Shown: piece by piece, positions 11,413 to 23,984 of the stretch
How positions within the stretch are numbered: position 1 is the stretch's first letter
Layout of the letters: every line of letters starts with the position of its first letter
From: Engraulis encrasicolus
Taxonomy: Eukaryota; Chordata; Actinopteri; Clupeiformes; Engraulidae
Assembly (NCBI RefSeq): GCF_034702125.1
Contig: NC_085857.1
Location: forward strand, 58,790,067-58,854,066
Length of the DNA: 64,000 nt
Direction: 5' to 3'
Program-made: the position numbers and the translations under genes
The notes under the pieces: model-generated
What the model saw: the letters and a program-made list of their open reading frames with translations, nothing else
What the model was told of the DNA's origin: nothing
Databases searched by the model: none

Positions 11413-11690
11413 AAAAAACCAGCCTGGAGAAAGACCTGCAAGAAAGCAACTGAGCAAATAAACAACATCTTTATTGAAAGGAGGACTACAAGATGCGCAC
11501 AGCGACACCAGAAGGAAGAAGGCAACTCCTCTCAAACATCAGGGCATGCCTGCTCCATCTGTGGAAGAGTGTGCGGATCCAAAATCGGTCTCCATAGCCA
11601 CATGAGATGGCATCAACGGCAAACAACGTTGACCCTACCCCTCCCCCAACCCCCATAATGAATGGAGCAAGAGTCTTCATCGGACACAAT
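11413..11690 (+). pseudogene. LINE fragment, part 3 (C-terminal zinc finger)
   Basis: The frame running from 11299 to 11658 gives AKKPAWRKTCKKA, then a basic stretch and CSICGRVCGSKIGLHSH, a C2H2 finger that ends the ORF of this LINE family. It completes the element begun at 4573. The upstream part of the same frame (11299-11395) belongs to the inserted element, so the apparent 119-residue ORF is chimeric. A (GT)n tract at 11704-11728 follows. Confidence 0.8.
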
Positions 11691-11887
11691 GGACAGCTGA
11701 ACGTGTGTGTGTGTGTGTGTGTGTGTGTCTGTGTAAATAAAAGAGGCTACTCACTCTAAGTCGATTGTGCGCCAGCCATTGTCCATTACTGAAAAGAAAA
11801 TCACAATGAAAGAATTGTGACATAGGCTACATGAGAATACATTTTTAAAAAACTGAAGATAACACAATAATGTAATCATGTCACAGC

Positions 11888-12105
11888 TAGGGTTGCCAAC
11901 TGTCAATGAAAAAAATACGGGACACTTCATCGTGGCAGGGGGTCTGGCGGTCCTCCCCCATAAAATATAGCATTTCTTGGATGTAATTTCTGGCATTTTA
12001 ACACATTTTAACGTCCTCTGTCCCGTTTCAGCTCAATACAGAACCTGTACTTTTATCTCTAAATACGGGACGATTCCATATTTCAAGGGAGTGTTAGCAA
12101 CCCTA
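11888..12105. mobile_element. 218-bp hAT-like MITE with perfect 8-bp TSD
   Basis: Ends are TAGGGTTGCCAAC and the complement of GTTAGCAACCCTA. The target duplication GTCACAGC is exact on both sides (11880-11887 and 12106-12113). Confidence 0.88.
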
Positions 12106-12378
12106 GTCACAGCACAAACAAACAAACATACGCACACACAAACACTCACAGACACACACACCGACACACACATACAGACATTTTGAAGAACGACAGACAA
12201 TTTGCAGTACTGCTGAAAAAAGTCAGTGAAATTCAGATTGTCACTCATCGGATGAGGAAACATTTAGGCCTGTGAGTTTGTTAGCAAGCTAATGCTAATG
12301 AGCCAATGCTACTATAATGTTTTAGGGCTATCGCCTAATTCACTGACATCTAAGAAAATGAGTCCTAGATATTATCCC

Positions 12379-12876
12379 CGATCAGGCCCTCTGACAGCTT
12401 TGTCAAAGCCTGGCAGGATATGTCCTGAAAAAACCCTCTGCTCAATACATACGATGCAATGGGGGCCAAATTCAGGGCCCTCCCTCTCCCTGGGCCCGGG
12501 ATGACTCACCCCTTTGTCCCCCCTGCCAGCTTCACAGTCAATGTCAGCTTCACAGTCACTTGACTTGACTTAAATGTCAAGCTGAGGCCCATACTGTATC
12601 ACATTCATTAATTCATTCATTAATTTTCATTACAGTTTTTCTCGATTGGTTTGGCTAATTTCTCGAAACTGAGATGACATTCTCAAAACAACACGGACAA
12701 ATCTCCAAACCAACTTACAATTTCCCACAACAGAATGGCATTTTTCATTGCTTTCATCAAATTTCAAATGCTTTGTACATGTCTCAAATGTTTACTGTAA
12801 ACAGTAAATTCATGGCAGTGTTCAACAGGCCAGATGGTATTGTAACTTTACTAGTTTGTAGAAAATAATTTTACAA
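12379..12876 (+). repeat. ~498-bp direct repeat, left copy
   Basis: Runs from CAGGCCCTCTGACAG to TAATTTTACAACCG and matches 17577-18074 with only a handful of differences, mainly in a CATT microsatellite. It includes the left half of a MITE that is whole only in the right copy. The two copies bracket the Penelope-like insertion. Confidence 0.92.
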
Positions 12877-13174
12877 CCGCGGACTATCAAACTAAATCTG
12901 TGGATATGGCAAAACGATTTGAGGAAAGGGGTTACAAGACAGAGGTGGTTCGACAGGCCCAAAGGAGGGCCAATCAATGCAACAGAAATGACCTACTGGT
13001 GAAGAGACACAAACCAAAAAGCAACCATCAAGTCTATTTTTCCACCAGATACAGTAAAACAGCATTGAAGATAAAGAAAATAATAAAGAACAACTGGGCC
13101 ATACTTCAAAGTGATCCCTCCATCAAAGAAGTGTTCCCAAACCCCCCCTCATTCTGTTTTAGACGTGCACCTAC
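12877..13174 (+). pseudogene. Penelope-like element, RT C-terminal part
   Basis: The frame from 12900 gives MDMAKRFEERGYKTEVV, then INNWAIL-like (IKNNWAILQSD) and FCFRRAPTF, the region just after the RT core in Penelope-like elements of fish. The copy is 5' truncated, with no RT catalytic motifs, and is cut at FRRAPTF by the 13175-16594 foldback element; the reading continues at about 16595. Confidence 0.82.
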
Positions 13175-14393
13175 ATTTAGTAGGGTTGGAAAGGGGGGTC
13201 CACGCGCACCCCCCGGCTTTTTTTACGCCACCTGATTTTTTTGTATCTTTAGAGTGTCTACTTCCAGAATCTGCCAGGTGCCAAGCTGAAATAATGTCCC
13301 ATGGCCTTCATTTTTAACCATTTAATGCACCTGACAGATTGAAACAATGACAGAGAATAGGTCATAACTTTTGAAGTAAACTACATACAGAGACAAATTA
13401 ACACATTTTCCCATACAATATTGACCTGAGGAATGAATTTAAGTTGTTGTTTTTGACTTTTGACAACATTTAAACAGCATATTTGCTCAGAAACAGCAAT
13501 AAAATGACCCAAAATATGTAGACACACAAAATATGTAGACCCCAATCTCCATTTTTGACCCTTTAATGCGCCTGACTGAAACCTGACAAATGAAAAATGA
13601 CCCAAAATATGTAGACACACAAAATATGTAGACCTCCAATCTCCATTTTTGACCCTTTAATGCGCCTGACTGAAACCCGACAGACTGAAACAATGATACA
13701 GAATAGGTCATAACTTTTGAAGTAAACCACATACAGAGACAAATTAACACATTTACCCATATAATATTGACCCGAGGAATGCTATTAAGTTACATTTGAA
13801 CAGCATTAAGTAACATTTGAACAGCATTTTTGGTCATAATCGGCAATAAAATCACCTAAAATATGTAGGCTCTCAAGTATATTTTCATTCTTTTGAGTTT
13901 TATTGGTTTTTTGTCCACCACCTGCTATTCCTTTACCATTTGCAGTGTAAATGTGACTATTATCTCGGGTTTTAGGCTGAAATAATGACCCACGGTCTCA
14001 ATTTTTAACCCTTCAATGTGGAACCTGGCAGATTGAAACAATGATACAGAATGGGTCATAACTTTGGATGTAAACATCATACAGAGAGATTAACACATTT
14101 CCCCATACAATGTTGACCTAATGAATGATATTAAGTTCTTGTCTTTGACATTTGACAACATTTGAACTGCATTTTTGGTCATAATTGGCAATAAAATGGC
14201 CATTCAAGTAGGCCTATCTTTTCATTCCTTCGGGTTATATTTATTTTTCAACACCTGCTCTTCATTCATAATTTACATTAAAAAGTGTATTAAGAGTATT
14301 AAGCTGGAATAATGACCCACAGGGTTCATTTGTAACCCTTCAATGGACCTGAATGGAACCAACAGATTGCAACAATGATACAATTCATTGGTC

Positions 14394-14690
14394 AGTCATG
14401 GGTAAATTGGGCAGTCATGGGTAAGCAGATAGAGCGTCATACTTGTATCCCAAAGGGTGCCGGTTCGACTCCCGACCCGCCAGGTTGGTGGGGGTAATCA
14501 ACCAGTGCTCATCCCCATCCTCCTACATGACTGAGGTACCCTGAGCATGGACCCGTCCCGCCGCACTGCTCCCCAGGGGCGCCACTGAGGGCTGCCCCTT
14601 TGCACGGGTGAGGCATAAATGCAATTTGAGTGGAGTGCTGTGTCACAATGACAATGGGAGTTGGAGTTTCCCAATGGGATTTTGTCTTCT
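14394..14690 (+). mobile_element. tRNA-derived SINE
   Basis: A tRNA-like head has an A-box-like GTAAGCAGATAGAGCG and a B box GGTTCGACTCC with about 45 bp between them. It is followed by a conserved fish body (CTGAGGTACCCTGAGCATGG, CCGCACTGCTCCCC). It lies in the unique core of the 3.4-kb foldback element. Confidence 0.8.
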
Positions 14691-15007
14691 GGACAAAAAC
14701 TGCCTTTTAAAAAAGCCCTAAAATCTATAGAAATTAAACTGTCATTCTATTTTGGAGGATCACAGCAGCAAGCAACCCATCCACACTAGTGTTTTGTAGG
14801 TGCATGACTACCTGAATAATGCACTATCTTGATCCATGTGACCAGATTTGTAAAGTTTGTCAGCCATGAGTGTGTTTTACACTGGCATGTTTCTCTGTCC
14901 TGTACATTTGGCATAACAAGCCAAACAGTCTATGTCTGCAGAAAAAGGTGAAAGACACATCTTCATGTTACAAATTACATGTGGAGGTTTTGCAATAAGA
15001 AAAAGGA

Positions 15008-15135
15008 AAGAATATACGCACACCACAGATGCTCCCTTGTCGTGAGACACCTGACGAAGACCTTACAGGTCGAGACGTTGTGTGAGCTTTTCACACGTTA
15101 AATCACGACAAGGGCGCTTCTGTGGTGTGCGGATA
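15008..15135 (+). ncRNA. Hammerhead-like core within a palindrome (degenerate)
   Basis: Outer arms (ACGCACACCACAGA... and its near complement ending TGTGGTGTGCGG) enclose CTGACGA at 15051, a GACC/GGTC stem and GAGACG. A hammerhead core would read CUGAUGA, stem, GAAA; here both conserved blocks carry one change, so activity is doubtful. A further hairpin (GTGTGA/TCACAC) sits where stem III would be. Confidence 0.45.
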
Positions 15136-16594
15136 GTCTCTCCTTTTTTCTTGTGTTTTCTTTTATGTCCTGCACCCACGGCAATTGCTTTCTGGGATGT
15201 GCCTTTACCTCACATTTTTTGAAGGTTTTGTTAATAAGTCTTAAAGAAGCCTCCTTTGTTTCTTGAACCTTTGAATGATGATAGTGCTAGTTGGTTATTA
15301 AGTGGAAGATATATTTTGAAAGTGAGATAATATTTCAATCTGAAACTCAATAACATAATCAAATATATACTTTAAATGAGCAATGAGAAGCACCCAATAA
15401 AACTTGAAAGAATGAAAAAAAGACTGCTTATTTTCTACACATTTTGGGTATTTTAATGCTATTTTTGTCCAGGAACACGGTTTAAACGTTGATGACAATC
15501 CTTCACAAGTGCTTCATTGCATTTCTTGGTTCAGTATTGTATGGAAAATGGGTTAGCTTTTCTTCTCTTTGTGGCTTACTTCAAAAGCCAACCCACACTA
15601 CGTCTTTTATAAAGTTTTATAAGTTTAAATGTTGTCAAATGTCAAATCAACAACTTCATTTGATTCTTCAGGTTGGTATTGTATATCAAAATGTGTTCAT
15701 GTAGTTTAATTCAAAAGTTATGACCCATTCTGTATCATTGTTTCAATCTGTTCCAGTCAGGCATTAAAGGGTTAAAAATGGATTATTATTATTATTTCAG
15801 CCTAAACCCAATATAATAGTCACATGTACACTGCAAATGATAAAGGAGGAGCCGGTGGTGGACCAAAGACAATAAAATTCGAAAGAATGAAAAGATACTT
15901 GAGTGTCTACATATTTTAGGCCATTTTATTGCCGATTATGACCAAAATGTTGTGAAATGTCAAAGACAACAACTTAATAGCATTCCTCAGGTTAATATTA
16001 TATGGGAAAATGTGTTAATTTGTCTCTGTATGTAGTTTACTTCAAAAGTTATGACCCATCTTGTATCATTGTTTCAGTCTGTCGGGTTTCAGTCAGGCGC
16101 ATTAAAGGGTCAAAAATGGAGACTGGGGGTCATAATTTCAGCTTAATACGCAATATAATACTCACATTTACACTGCAAATGATAAAGGAAGAGCAGGTGG
16201 TGAAAAAGAGACAACAAAACTCAAAAGAATGAAAAGACATTTGAGTGTCTACATATTTTGGGTCATTTTATTGCTGTTTCTGAGCAAATATGCTGTTTAA
16301 ATGTTGTCAAAAGTCAAAAACAACAACTTAAATTCATTCCTCAGGTCAATATTGTATGGGAAAATGTGTTAATTTGTCTCTGTATGTAGTTTACTTCAAA
16401 AGTTATGACCTATTCTCTGTCATTGCTTCAATCTGTTGGGTTCCTGTCAGGTGCATTAAATGGTTAAAAATGAAGGCCATGGGACATTATTTCAGCTTGG
16501 CACCTGGCAGATTCTGGAAGTAGACACACCAAAAAATCAGGTGGCGTAAAAAAAGCCGGGGGGTGCGCGTGGACCCCCCTTTCCAACCCTACTA

Positions 16595-17111
16595 ATTAAG
16601 GGATAAACTGGTACATAGTCACCTCCCAGTGAAAAGAAAAACACATTGGCTACAGAAACTGAAAGGGAATCACAGATGCGGAAATTGTAACCACTGTGAA
16701 AATGTAGCTAAATCATGTACTTTTGTGGATGTGTTTACTGGACAGAGTTTCACGGTAAATGCCTTTGCCAACTGTAACACCACTTTTGTAGTCTACAGGC
16801 TGGAGTGTGAGTGTGGATGCTTTTACATCGGCAGAACAAAAAGAAGACTGAAGGACAGGGTGGCGGAACACAAGAATGCCATCAGGACAAAAAATCCTGC
16901 CTATCCTATGGCAGTCCATTATCAACAGGCCGCACATCCCTCTGTCTCCTCCCTAAAGGTGATGGTGATAGAAGTGGTGCCCAAACCTCTCAGAGGTGGG
17001 GACCACCTGAGAATCCTCCTCCAGAGAGAAACATTCTGGATTAGTAAGCTGAAGGCTACCTCCTTCCCAGGCTTGAATGAGGAATGTGACTTTTCTCCCT
17101 TTCTGTGACAT
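16595..17111 (+). pseudogene. Penelope-like element, GIY-YIG endonuclease part
   Basis: After the foldback insert the frame resumes (RDKLVHSHLP-like, then VKRKTHWLQ). It gives the linker finger CGNCNHC and the GIY-YIG nuclease: VVYRLEC, CFYIGRTKRRLKDRV with the conserved Arg, an AEH motif, and RETFWISKL with the expected Glu. The ORF closes at 17108. In the family this single-strand nuclease primes reverse transcription. Catalytic residues of the nuclease look intact, but the element lacks most of its RT and is split. Confidence 0.9.
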
Positions 17112-17360
17112 ATGTTTGAAAGAAGTGTGATGATTTGTTTTTTGTTTAATTATCTGTTGTCATTTTCTTCTTTTTTTTCCCCTCTCCCCCGTTTTTGAAA
17201 TGTATGTCTTCTCTTTCTTACTAGTAATGGTTTTTAGTCATTCTTGTCAGCCAATTATTGAACATGCTTACTGGTCACATGATGTGACAAGATAGGAAGA
17301 CTCCACCCCTTCTGACACCTATGGGTGCCTTTTTAACCTTTGACCTACTTTCTTTGTCTA

Positions 17361-17402
17361 TGCCCTGATGAAGGCCAATATGGCCGCAACGCGTAGGCCC
17401 AT
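17361..17402 (+). ncRNA. Hammerhead-like motif downstream of the Penelope-like ORF
   Basis: CTGATGA at 17365-17371 is followed by the stem GGCC-AATAT-GGCC and GCAACG. A hammerhead core needs GAAA after stem II; here it is GCAA. Hammerhead motifs are known in Penelope-like elements, and this one lies ~255 bp past the GIY-YIG stop, so a decayed copy is likely. Confidence 0.55.
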
Positions 17403-17576
17403 GTGCTTTTAAACTAATTTTGCCATGTTAAATTAAAGGCTTTTTTATATTTTTCTCAAATCTCAGAGTGCCTCTGCTTTTTCCTTCCTTTTTGGACCTA
17501 CACTTCACCCGGTACAGATGAGCACCTGAGTAATATTACCCTACAAAGTCTCCTGAGCGCTTTAAGCCCTGTAGTG

Positions 17577-18074
17577 TCAGGCCCTCTGACAGCTTTGTCA
17601 AAGCTTGGCAGGATATGTCCTGAAAAAACCCTCTGCTCAATACATACGATGCAATGGGGGCCAAATTCAGGGCCCTCCCTCTCCCTGGGCCCGGGATGAC
17701 TCACCCCTTTGTCCCCCCTGCCAGCTTCACAGTCAATGTCAGCTTCACAGTCACTTGACTTGACTTAAATGTCAAGCTGAGGCCCATACTGTATCACATT
17801 CATTCATTCATTCATTCATTTTCATTACAGTTTTTCTCGATTGGTTTGGCTAATTTCTCGAAACTGAGATGACATTCTCAAAACAACACGGACAAATCTC
17901 CAAACCAACTTACAATTTCCCACAACAGAATGGCATTTTTCATTGCTTTCATCAAATTTCAAATGCTTTGTACATGTCTCAAATGTTTACTGTAAACAGT
18001 AAATTCATGGCAGTGTTCAACAGGCCAGATGGTATTGTAACTTTACTAGTTTGAAGAAAATAATTTTACAACCG
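17577..18074 (+). repeat. ~498-bp direct repeat, right copy
   Basis: Near-identical partner of 12379-12876. Here the MITE at 17827-18497 is whole, so the right copy continues into the original flanking DNA. Confidence 0.92.
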
Positions 18075-18497
18075 TGCATACTACAGTTTCCGCTGTTATT
18101 TGGCTAATTTCTTGACATTTTTTCAAACGGCATTCTGTGGAAGGAATTTAGTTTCGACACACGGGTAAACTGTTTTTGGAGTGATATGAGCAAGTGATGA
18201 GGATCCATGGCGTTATGCTGAACCATCCAGTTTATTTTGACAGAATGACTAAATGAATGCAAATGAGCCAAACCACTTGAGAAGGATATATGCCATTTTT
18301 ATGGTACTGACTTTTTATGTGGGAGAAGGTTTAGTGCTGATGCAAGAATGAGATGTTTTGAGCGGTATATGACATGTTGCTAGTTATCTGAACTGTTGTG
18401 CAGAAGTGTAAGAATGTTTAGCCAAATGACCCAAAATGTATAGAAATGTCATCTCGGTTTCAAGAAATTAGCCAAACCAATCGAGAAAAACTGTAAT
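17827..18497. mobile_element. ~670-bp Tc1/mariner-type MITE
   Basis: Left end ACAGTTTTTCTCGATTGG is inverted at 18478-18496 (complement CCAATCGAGAAAAACTGT). The inversion runs about 50 bp through GAAACTGAGATGACATT. TA flanks both ends, as for Tc1/mariner. There is no ORF. The left half is also present at 12637-12876. Confidence 0.8.
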
Positions 18498-18499
18498 AC

Positions 18500-18955
18500 G
18501 TTTGTTTATTTGGAAGAAAGAGAGGAGTGAAAGAAAGAGAGAGGACAGAGAGAGGGAGGGAAGAAAGACAGAAAAAGAGAGAAGAGAGGAAAGGGAGGGC
18601 TGGAAGAGAGAGAGGAGAGGAAAGAGAGAAGTGGAAGAGAGATAAAAGAGAGGAAAGGAAGGGGTCGAAGAGAGATGGAAGAGAGGAAAGAGAGAATCGG
18701 AAGAGAGGACTGAAAGGCTGGTACTTACGGAGAGAGAAGATGAAGAAAGATAGAGGACGAGGAGTGAAAGATAAAGAGAAGAAAGATTGGAGTGAAAGAG
18801 AGGGACAGGAGAGACGTAGAGAGACATAGGAAAGAGAGGTAGAGACAGAGATGGAAGAAAGAGTAGACTGAAGGAGAAATGGAAAGCATTGCAAGAGAGA
18901 GCGAGTACTGAAAGAGAGGAGTGAAAGGATGGTACTTACAGGGAGGAGGGCCAAC
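18500..18955. repeat. GA-rich purine tract
   Basis: About 450 bp of plus strand made mostly of AGAG, GGAA and AAAG words. The ORFs on either strand (R/E-rich or S/L/F-rich) are composition artefacts. Confidence 0.9.
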
Positions 18956-19017
18956 AGGATTCCACTTGAAAAACATTAAAATCGGCTGAAAGAGAAATGG
19001 ACAGAGTTAACATCTCT

Positions 19018-19852
<835 letters not shown>

Positions 19853-20219
19853 TTAAAGGGACACTGTGTGAGATTTTTTGTTGTTTATTTCCAGAATTTA
19901 TGCTGCCCATTCACTAATGTTACCTTTTTCATGAATACTTACCACCACCATCAAATTCTAAGTATTCATTATGACTGGGAAAATTGCACTTTTCAGACAT
20001 GAAAAGGGGGATCTTCTCTATGGTCCCCCATTTTGAAATTCCAAAAATGGCCATTTTTAGCTGCAAAAATGAGTCTACTTGGACCATACTAGAAAATATT
20101 TGTTTATTAATTAGAAAACTTTCATGTAAAGATCAAATTTGGCAATTGGCAGCCCAGTTTCACTGAGAAGCATAGTTGCAGTACCCTTTTTGACCATTTC
20201 CTGCACAGTGTTGCTTTAA
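19853..20219 (+). mobile_element. TTAA-type MITE, copy 1
   Basis: Begins TTAAAGGGACACTGTG and ends with the complement (CACAGTGTTGCTTTAA). TTAA at the ends suggests a piggyBac-like origin. The sequence is shared with 20940-21295 and, inverted, with 21316-21637. Confidence 0.8.
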
Positions 20220-20939
20220 GTTATGAAAACGGTAAGTCATTTATCACGAAGCAAGTCAGCGTAACTCAGTAGGTTAATAATGGAGATAGGCCTACAAACA
20301 AGTGTATCATCAAACATTGTTTTCCGGGAAGACAGTGATTTCCTGAAAACAAATGAATAGTTTGACAAGTCCGAAGCATTTTAAGCCTATGCTACTTGTG
20401 CAGAAACCAAAACAGAGCAGGAGGAAGAAGGATCTACCGTACATTGTGAGGAGACTATGTCTCGTGTACAAAAAATTGTAGCCAATTGTTATTTTTCTAT
20501 CAAACATTCCTGAACACAGCCACAAGCCACTGAGATGAAAACAAACTAAAGAGTTCAACAGAAAAGTTTTAAATATTTTAAAAGTAGGCTACCCATTGTA
20601 CTTTTGAAAGCAAGCAGAAGAGCAGGGGGACAGGAAGCACAACTCACTCACAACGCCAGAGCCAGCTGACAGGCACGATAAGCACACAGGTCCTGTTGCA
20701 CAGCACAGGGCTCTGGTGCGCTTCTGAGTTTGTACATCCATAGGCTACTCAACACACAAAATCAATAGTAGCCTATTTCCATGGGTATTTGTGTGTTGAG
20801 TAGAAATCTGTGTGTGGGGATTTGAGCATTAGGGTATGACATTAAAATTATGTGCAAGTAACCACTTTTGAAAAGCATGTGAATGAATGCTGCCTAAAAG
20901 ACAGCAAGTCCTCAGTGAGGGTCTTGCTACATTATGTCA
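20220..20939. other. Unassigned non-coding stretch between MITE copies
   Basis: No coding signal. The pair GTGTGTTGAGTAG / CTACTCAACACACA (20740-20805) forms a small inverted repeat. Confidence 0.5.
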
Positions 20940-21295
20940 TTAAAGGGACACTGTGTGAGATTTTTAGTTATTTATTTCTGAAATTCCTGCTGCCCATTCA
21001 CTAATGTTACCTTTTTCATGAATACTTACCACCAGCATCAAATTCTAAGTATTTATTATGACTGGAAAAATTGCACTTTTCATACATGAAAAGGGGGATC
21101 TTCTCCATGGTCCGCCATTTTGAATTTCCAAAAATAGCCATTTTTAGCTGCAAAAATGACTGAACTTGGACCATACTAGAAAATATGTGTTTATTACTTA
21201 GTAAACTTTCATGTAAAGATCAAATTTGGCAATAGGCAGCCCAGTTTCAATGAGCAGTACCTTTTTTGACCATTTCCTGCACAGTGTCCCTTTAA
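20940..21295 (+). mobile_element. TTAA-type MITE, copy 2
   Basis: Starts TTAAAGGGACACTGTG and ends CACAGTGTCCCTTTAA, a perfect 16-bp TIR pair bounded by TTAA. Confidence 0.87.
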
Positions 21296-21315
21296 ATTAA
21301 GATGTATTGTAACTG

Positions 21316-21637
21316 TAAAGGCACACTGTGCAGGAAATGGTCAAAAAAGGTACTGCAACTATGCTGCTCATTGAAACTGTGTTGCTGCCTATTGCCAAAT
21401 ATGATCTTTTCATGAAAGTTTACTAAGTAATAAACTAATATTTTCTAGTATGGCCCAAGTACAGTCATTTGTGCAGCTAAAAATGGCTATTTCTGGAAAT
21501 TCAAAATGGCAGACCATGTACAAGATCCCCCTTTTCATGTATGAAAAATGCATTTTTTTCAGTCATAATGAATACTTGAATGGGTAGCATGAATTCTGGA
21601 AATAAACAACAAAAAATCTTACACAGTGTACCTTTAA
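21316..21637 (-). mobile_element. TTAA-type MITE, copy 3 (inverted)
   Basis: The inverse orientation of copies 1 and 2: it begins AAAGGCACACTGTGCAGG and ends CACAGTGTACCTTTAA. It has a ~30-bp internal deletion. Confidence 0.82.
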
Positions 21638-22084
21638 GTCACACAAACTCATATGTTCCATAGGCAATGAAAAGTCAGGTATACAGTAGGCTATGTTGGG
21701 GCAAAATTTCTGGTGGCGCCCCTGCTGTTTTACAAGGCCTTTCAGATTTGCCCATAAGTGGATACGAAGGTTTCTGGGGTATTGGTGGGCCGAGATGTTC
21801 ATTTCTGCATACCCTCCATCAATAAATCGGATTGTTGGATAGACCATACTTTTGAGAGTCTGTTGTAAACATTTGGCATCATAACACCTTTGCAAGAATC
21901 TCCGGCACATTTCACCAACGTATTTTGATTATGTTTTATGTAAAAAGCTCTGCGTGTGAGTGGTGGGATGTATACCCACATAATATCACCAGTTAACAAT
22001 TTAATAAATGAATAAAGCTCAATATTTCTGCGCTTGCAATCACCAAAAATACAAGCTAAATGAACATACAGTACACTCGCCATG
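21638..22084. other. Unassigned non-coding stretch
   Basis: No domain was recognised in the short minus-strand ORFs here. GGTGGCGCCCCTGCTG near 21710 resembles a transposon end but has no partner. Confidence 0.4.
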
Positions 22085-22190
<106 letters not shown>

Positions 22191-22690
22191 ACCTGAATTA
22201 ATCCCCAGAGAAGGTGTCCAATATTGATATTCAGGAGGGACAGAAGCTGCAGAATCCACAGAACGATTTCCTTTGGCGCCATCGCATACACACTGATCTG
22301 TGTTCTTGTCTCTCATTAAACTGCATGTGAGTGAGCATATGTGCTTGTGTGTGTCTGTGTGAGTGTGTGTGCGTGAGTGTGTTCTCTGCATGACAGGAAT
22401 CTCTCCAGTTTACTTGAAGTTATACAAGCGCATGCGCGCACAGACACACACGCACATACACACAAACACACACATATACACACAGACACTGCACAAGGAA
22501 CAGCGTCAAAAGTTTGACACTGTTCAAGGCTGCTGACAGCTTTTGCCGGGCCCAGGACAAAGTCATTTGAAAGAGCCCCCGACAATCTGATGAGGTCTCA
22601 AATTTGGACACCCTCGTACCGCGACAACTGACCCCTTTGTCCCCACCTGTTGGCTTCCCACTTGTTGTTGCCTAACTTTCCCCTTCCCCA

Positions 22691-22693
<3 letters not shown>

Positions 22694-22756
<63 letters not shown>
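22694..22756. repeat. (TC)n(AC)n compound microsatellite
   Basis: A CT run switches directly to CA at about 22723. Confidence 0.97.
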
Positions 22757-22817
22757 GCAGGCATAACACATCCTGTGTACTATAATCTAACGGTTATCGG
22801 TTGCTTTTGGTTTCATA

Positions 22818-22974
22818 GCAGGTGTGTGCGTGCCTGTGTGTGTGTGTGTGTGTGCGTGCGTGCATATGTTTGTGTGTGCGTGCATGCGTGCGTGCGTGCG
22901 TGCGTGCGTGCGTGTGTGTGTGTGTGTGTGCGTGCGTGCATATGTTTGTGTGTGCGTGCATGCGTGTGTGGTTA
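22818..22974. repeat. (TG)n/(CGTG)n compound microsatellite
   Basis: TG units are interleaved with GTGC tetramers. A ~50-bp segment with GCATATGTTTGTGTGTGC occurs twice. Confidence 0.93.
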
Positions 22975-23533
22975 CCAGAGTTGAAGTAGGCCTGTCAGTT
23001 ATTGGAATGACTACTGCTTTCTTAACCTTTTTTTTGCCAAAATGGCTTTACAGTGCGTCAAAGCAGTGACAGTGTGTGGGTACACGTGTTAGCGGTGCGT
23101 GGGTACGGGTGTGTCGCAATAAGTGTGTATGCATGTGTAGTGGGGGACACAAAGGGTTTTTTAAAAAATGTCTGCCCATGTGAAATATATACAGTATACA
23201 GGTCCATGCACAAAGGTATAAGATTGAGTAGGTACATGTCCATTTAAGCCTAATATAAGTTACAGTACAATCAGTATACAGAAACGCTTTAAATCACAGC
23301 TATGTAGAGATTTGCCACGTTTTAAAACGCAAGCATTGCTTGCACCCACCTTATCATACATCATAGTGAATGTATTATTAATGTAAGGTATTTTTTTATT
23401 ATTAAGAGCGACTATTCATGTTTTTCAGAAATTCCCTCCACTGAATGTGACACAGGAGATAGACAAGCACCACTACGGGACTGAAACTGAAAGTGTTTCT
23501 CACACAGACGCACACAGAGACTAACACAGAGCG

Positions 23534-23536
<3 letters not shown>
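22975..23536. other. Unassigned non-coding stretch
   Basis: No feature recognised apart from GT-rich words. Confidence 0.4.

Positions 23537-23984
<448 letters not shown>

Larger units (their letters stand above)
13175..16594. mobile_element. 3.4-kb foldback element with repeated inverted arms
   Basis: Ends are inverted: GTAGGGTTGGAAAGGGGG at about 13179 and its complement at about 16590. The match continues through CCACGCGCACCCCCCGGC for more than 60 bp. Each arm holds tandem ~345-bp units sharing GGTCATAACTTTTGAAGTAA and AATTTGTCTCTGTATGTAG-type segments (about four units on the left, three on the right). The insertion splits the Penelope-like ORF, and flanks are T/A-rich (TTTA / TTAA). 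There is no transposase ORF. Confidence 0.85.

Noticed and set aside
18460..18954. 164-codon minus-strand S/L/F-rich ORF
   Set aside because: It is the reverse of a GA-rich tract; composition alone opens the frame.
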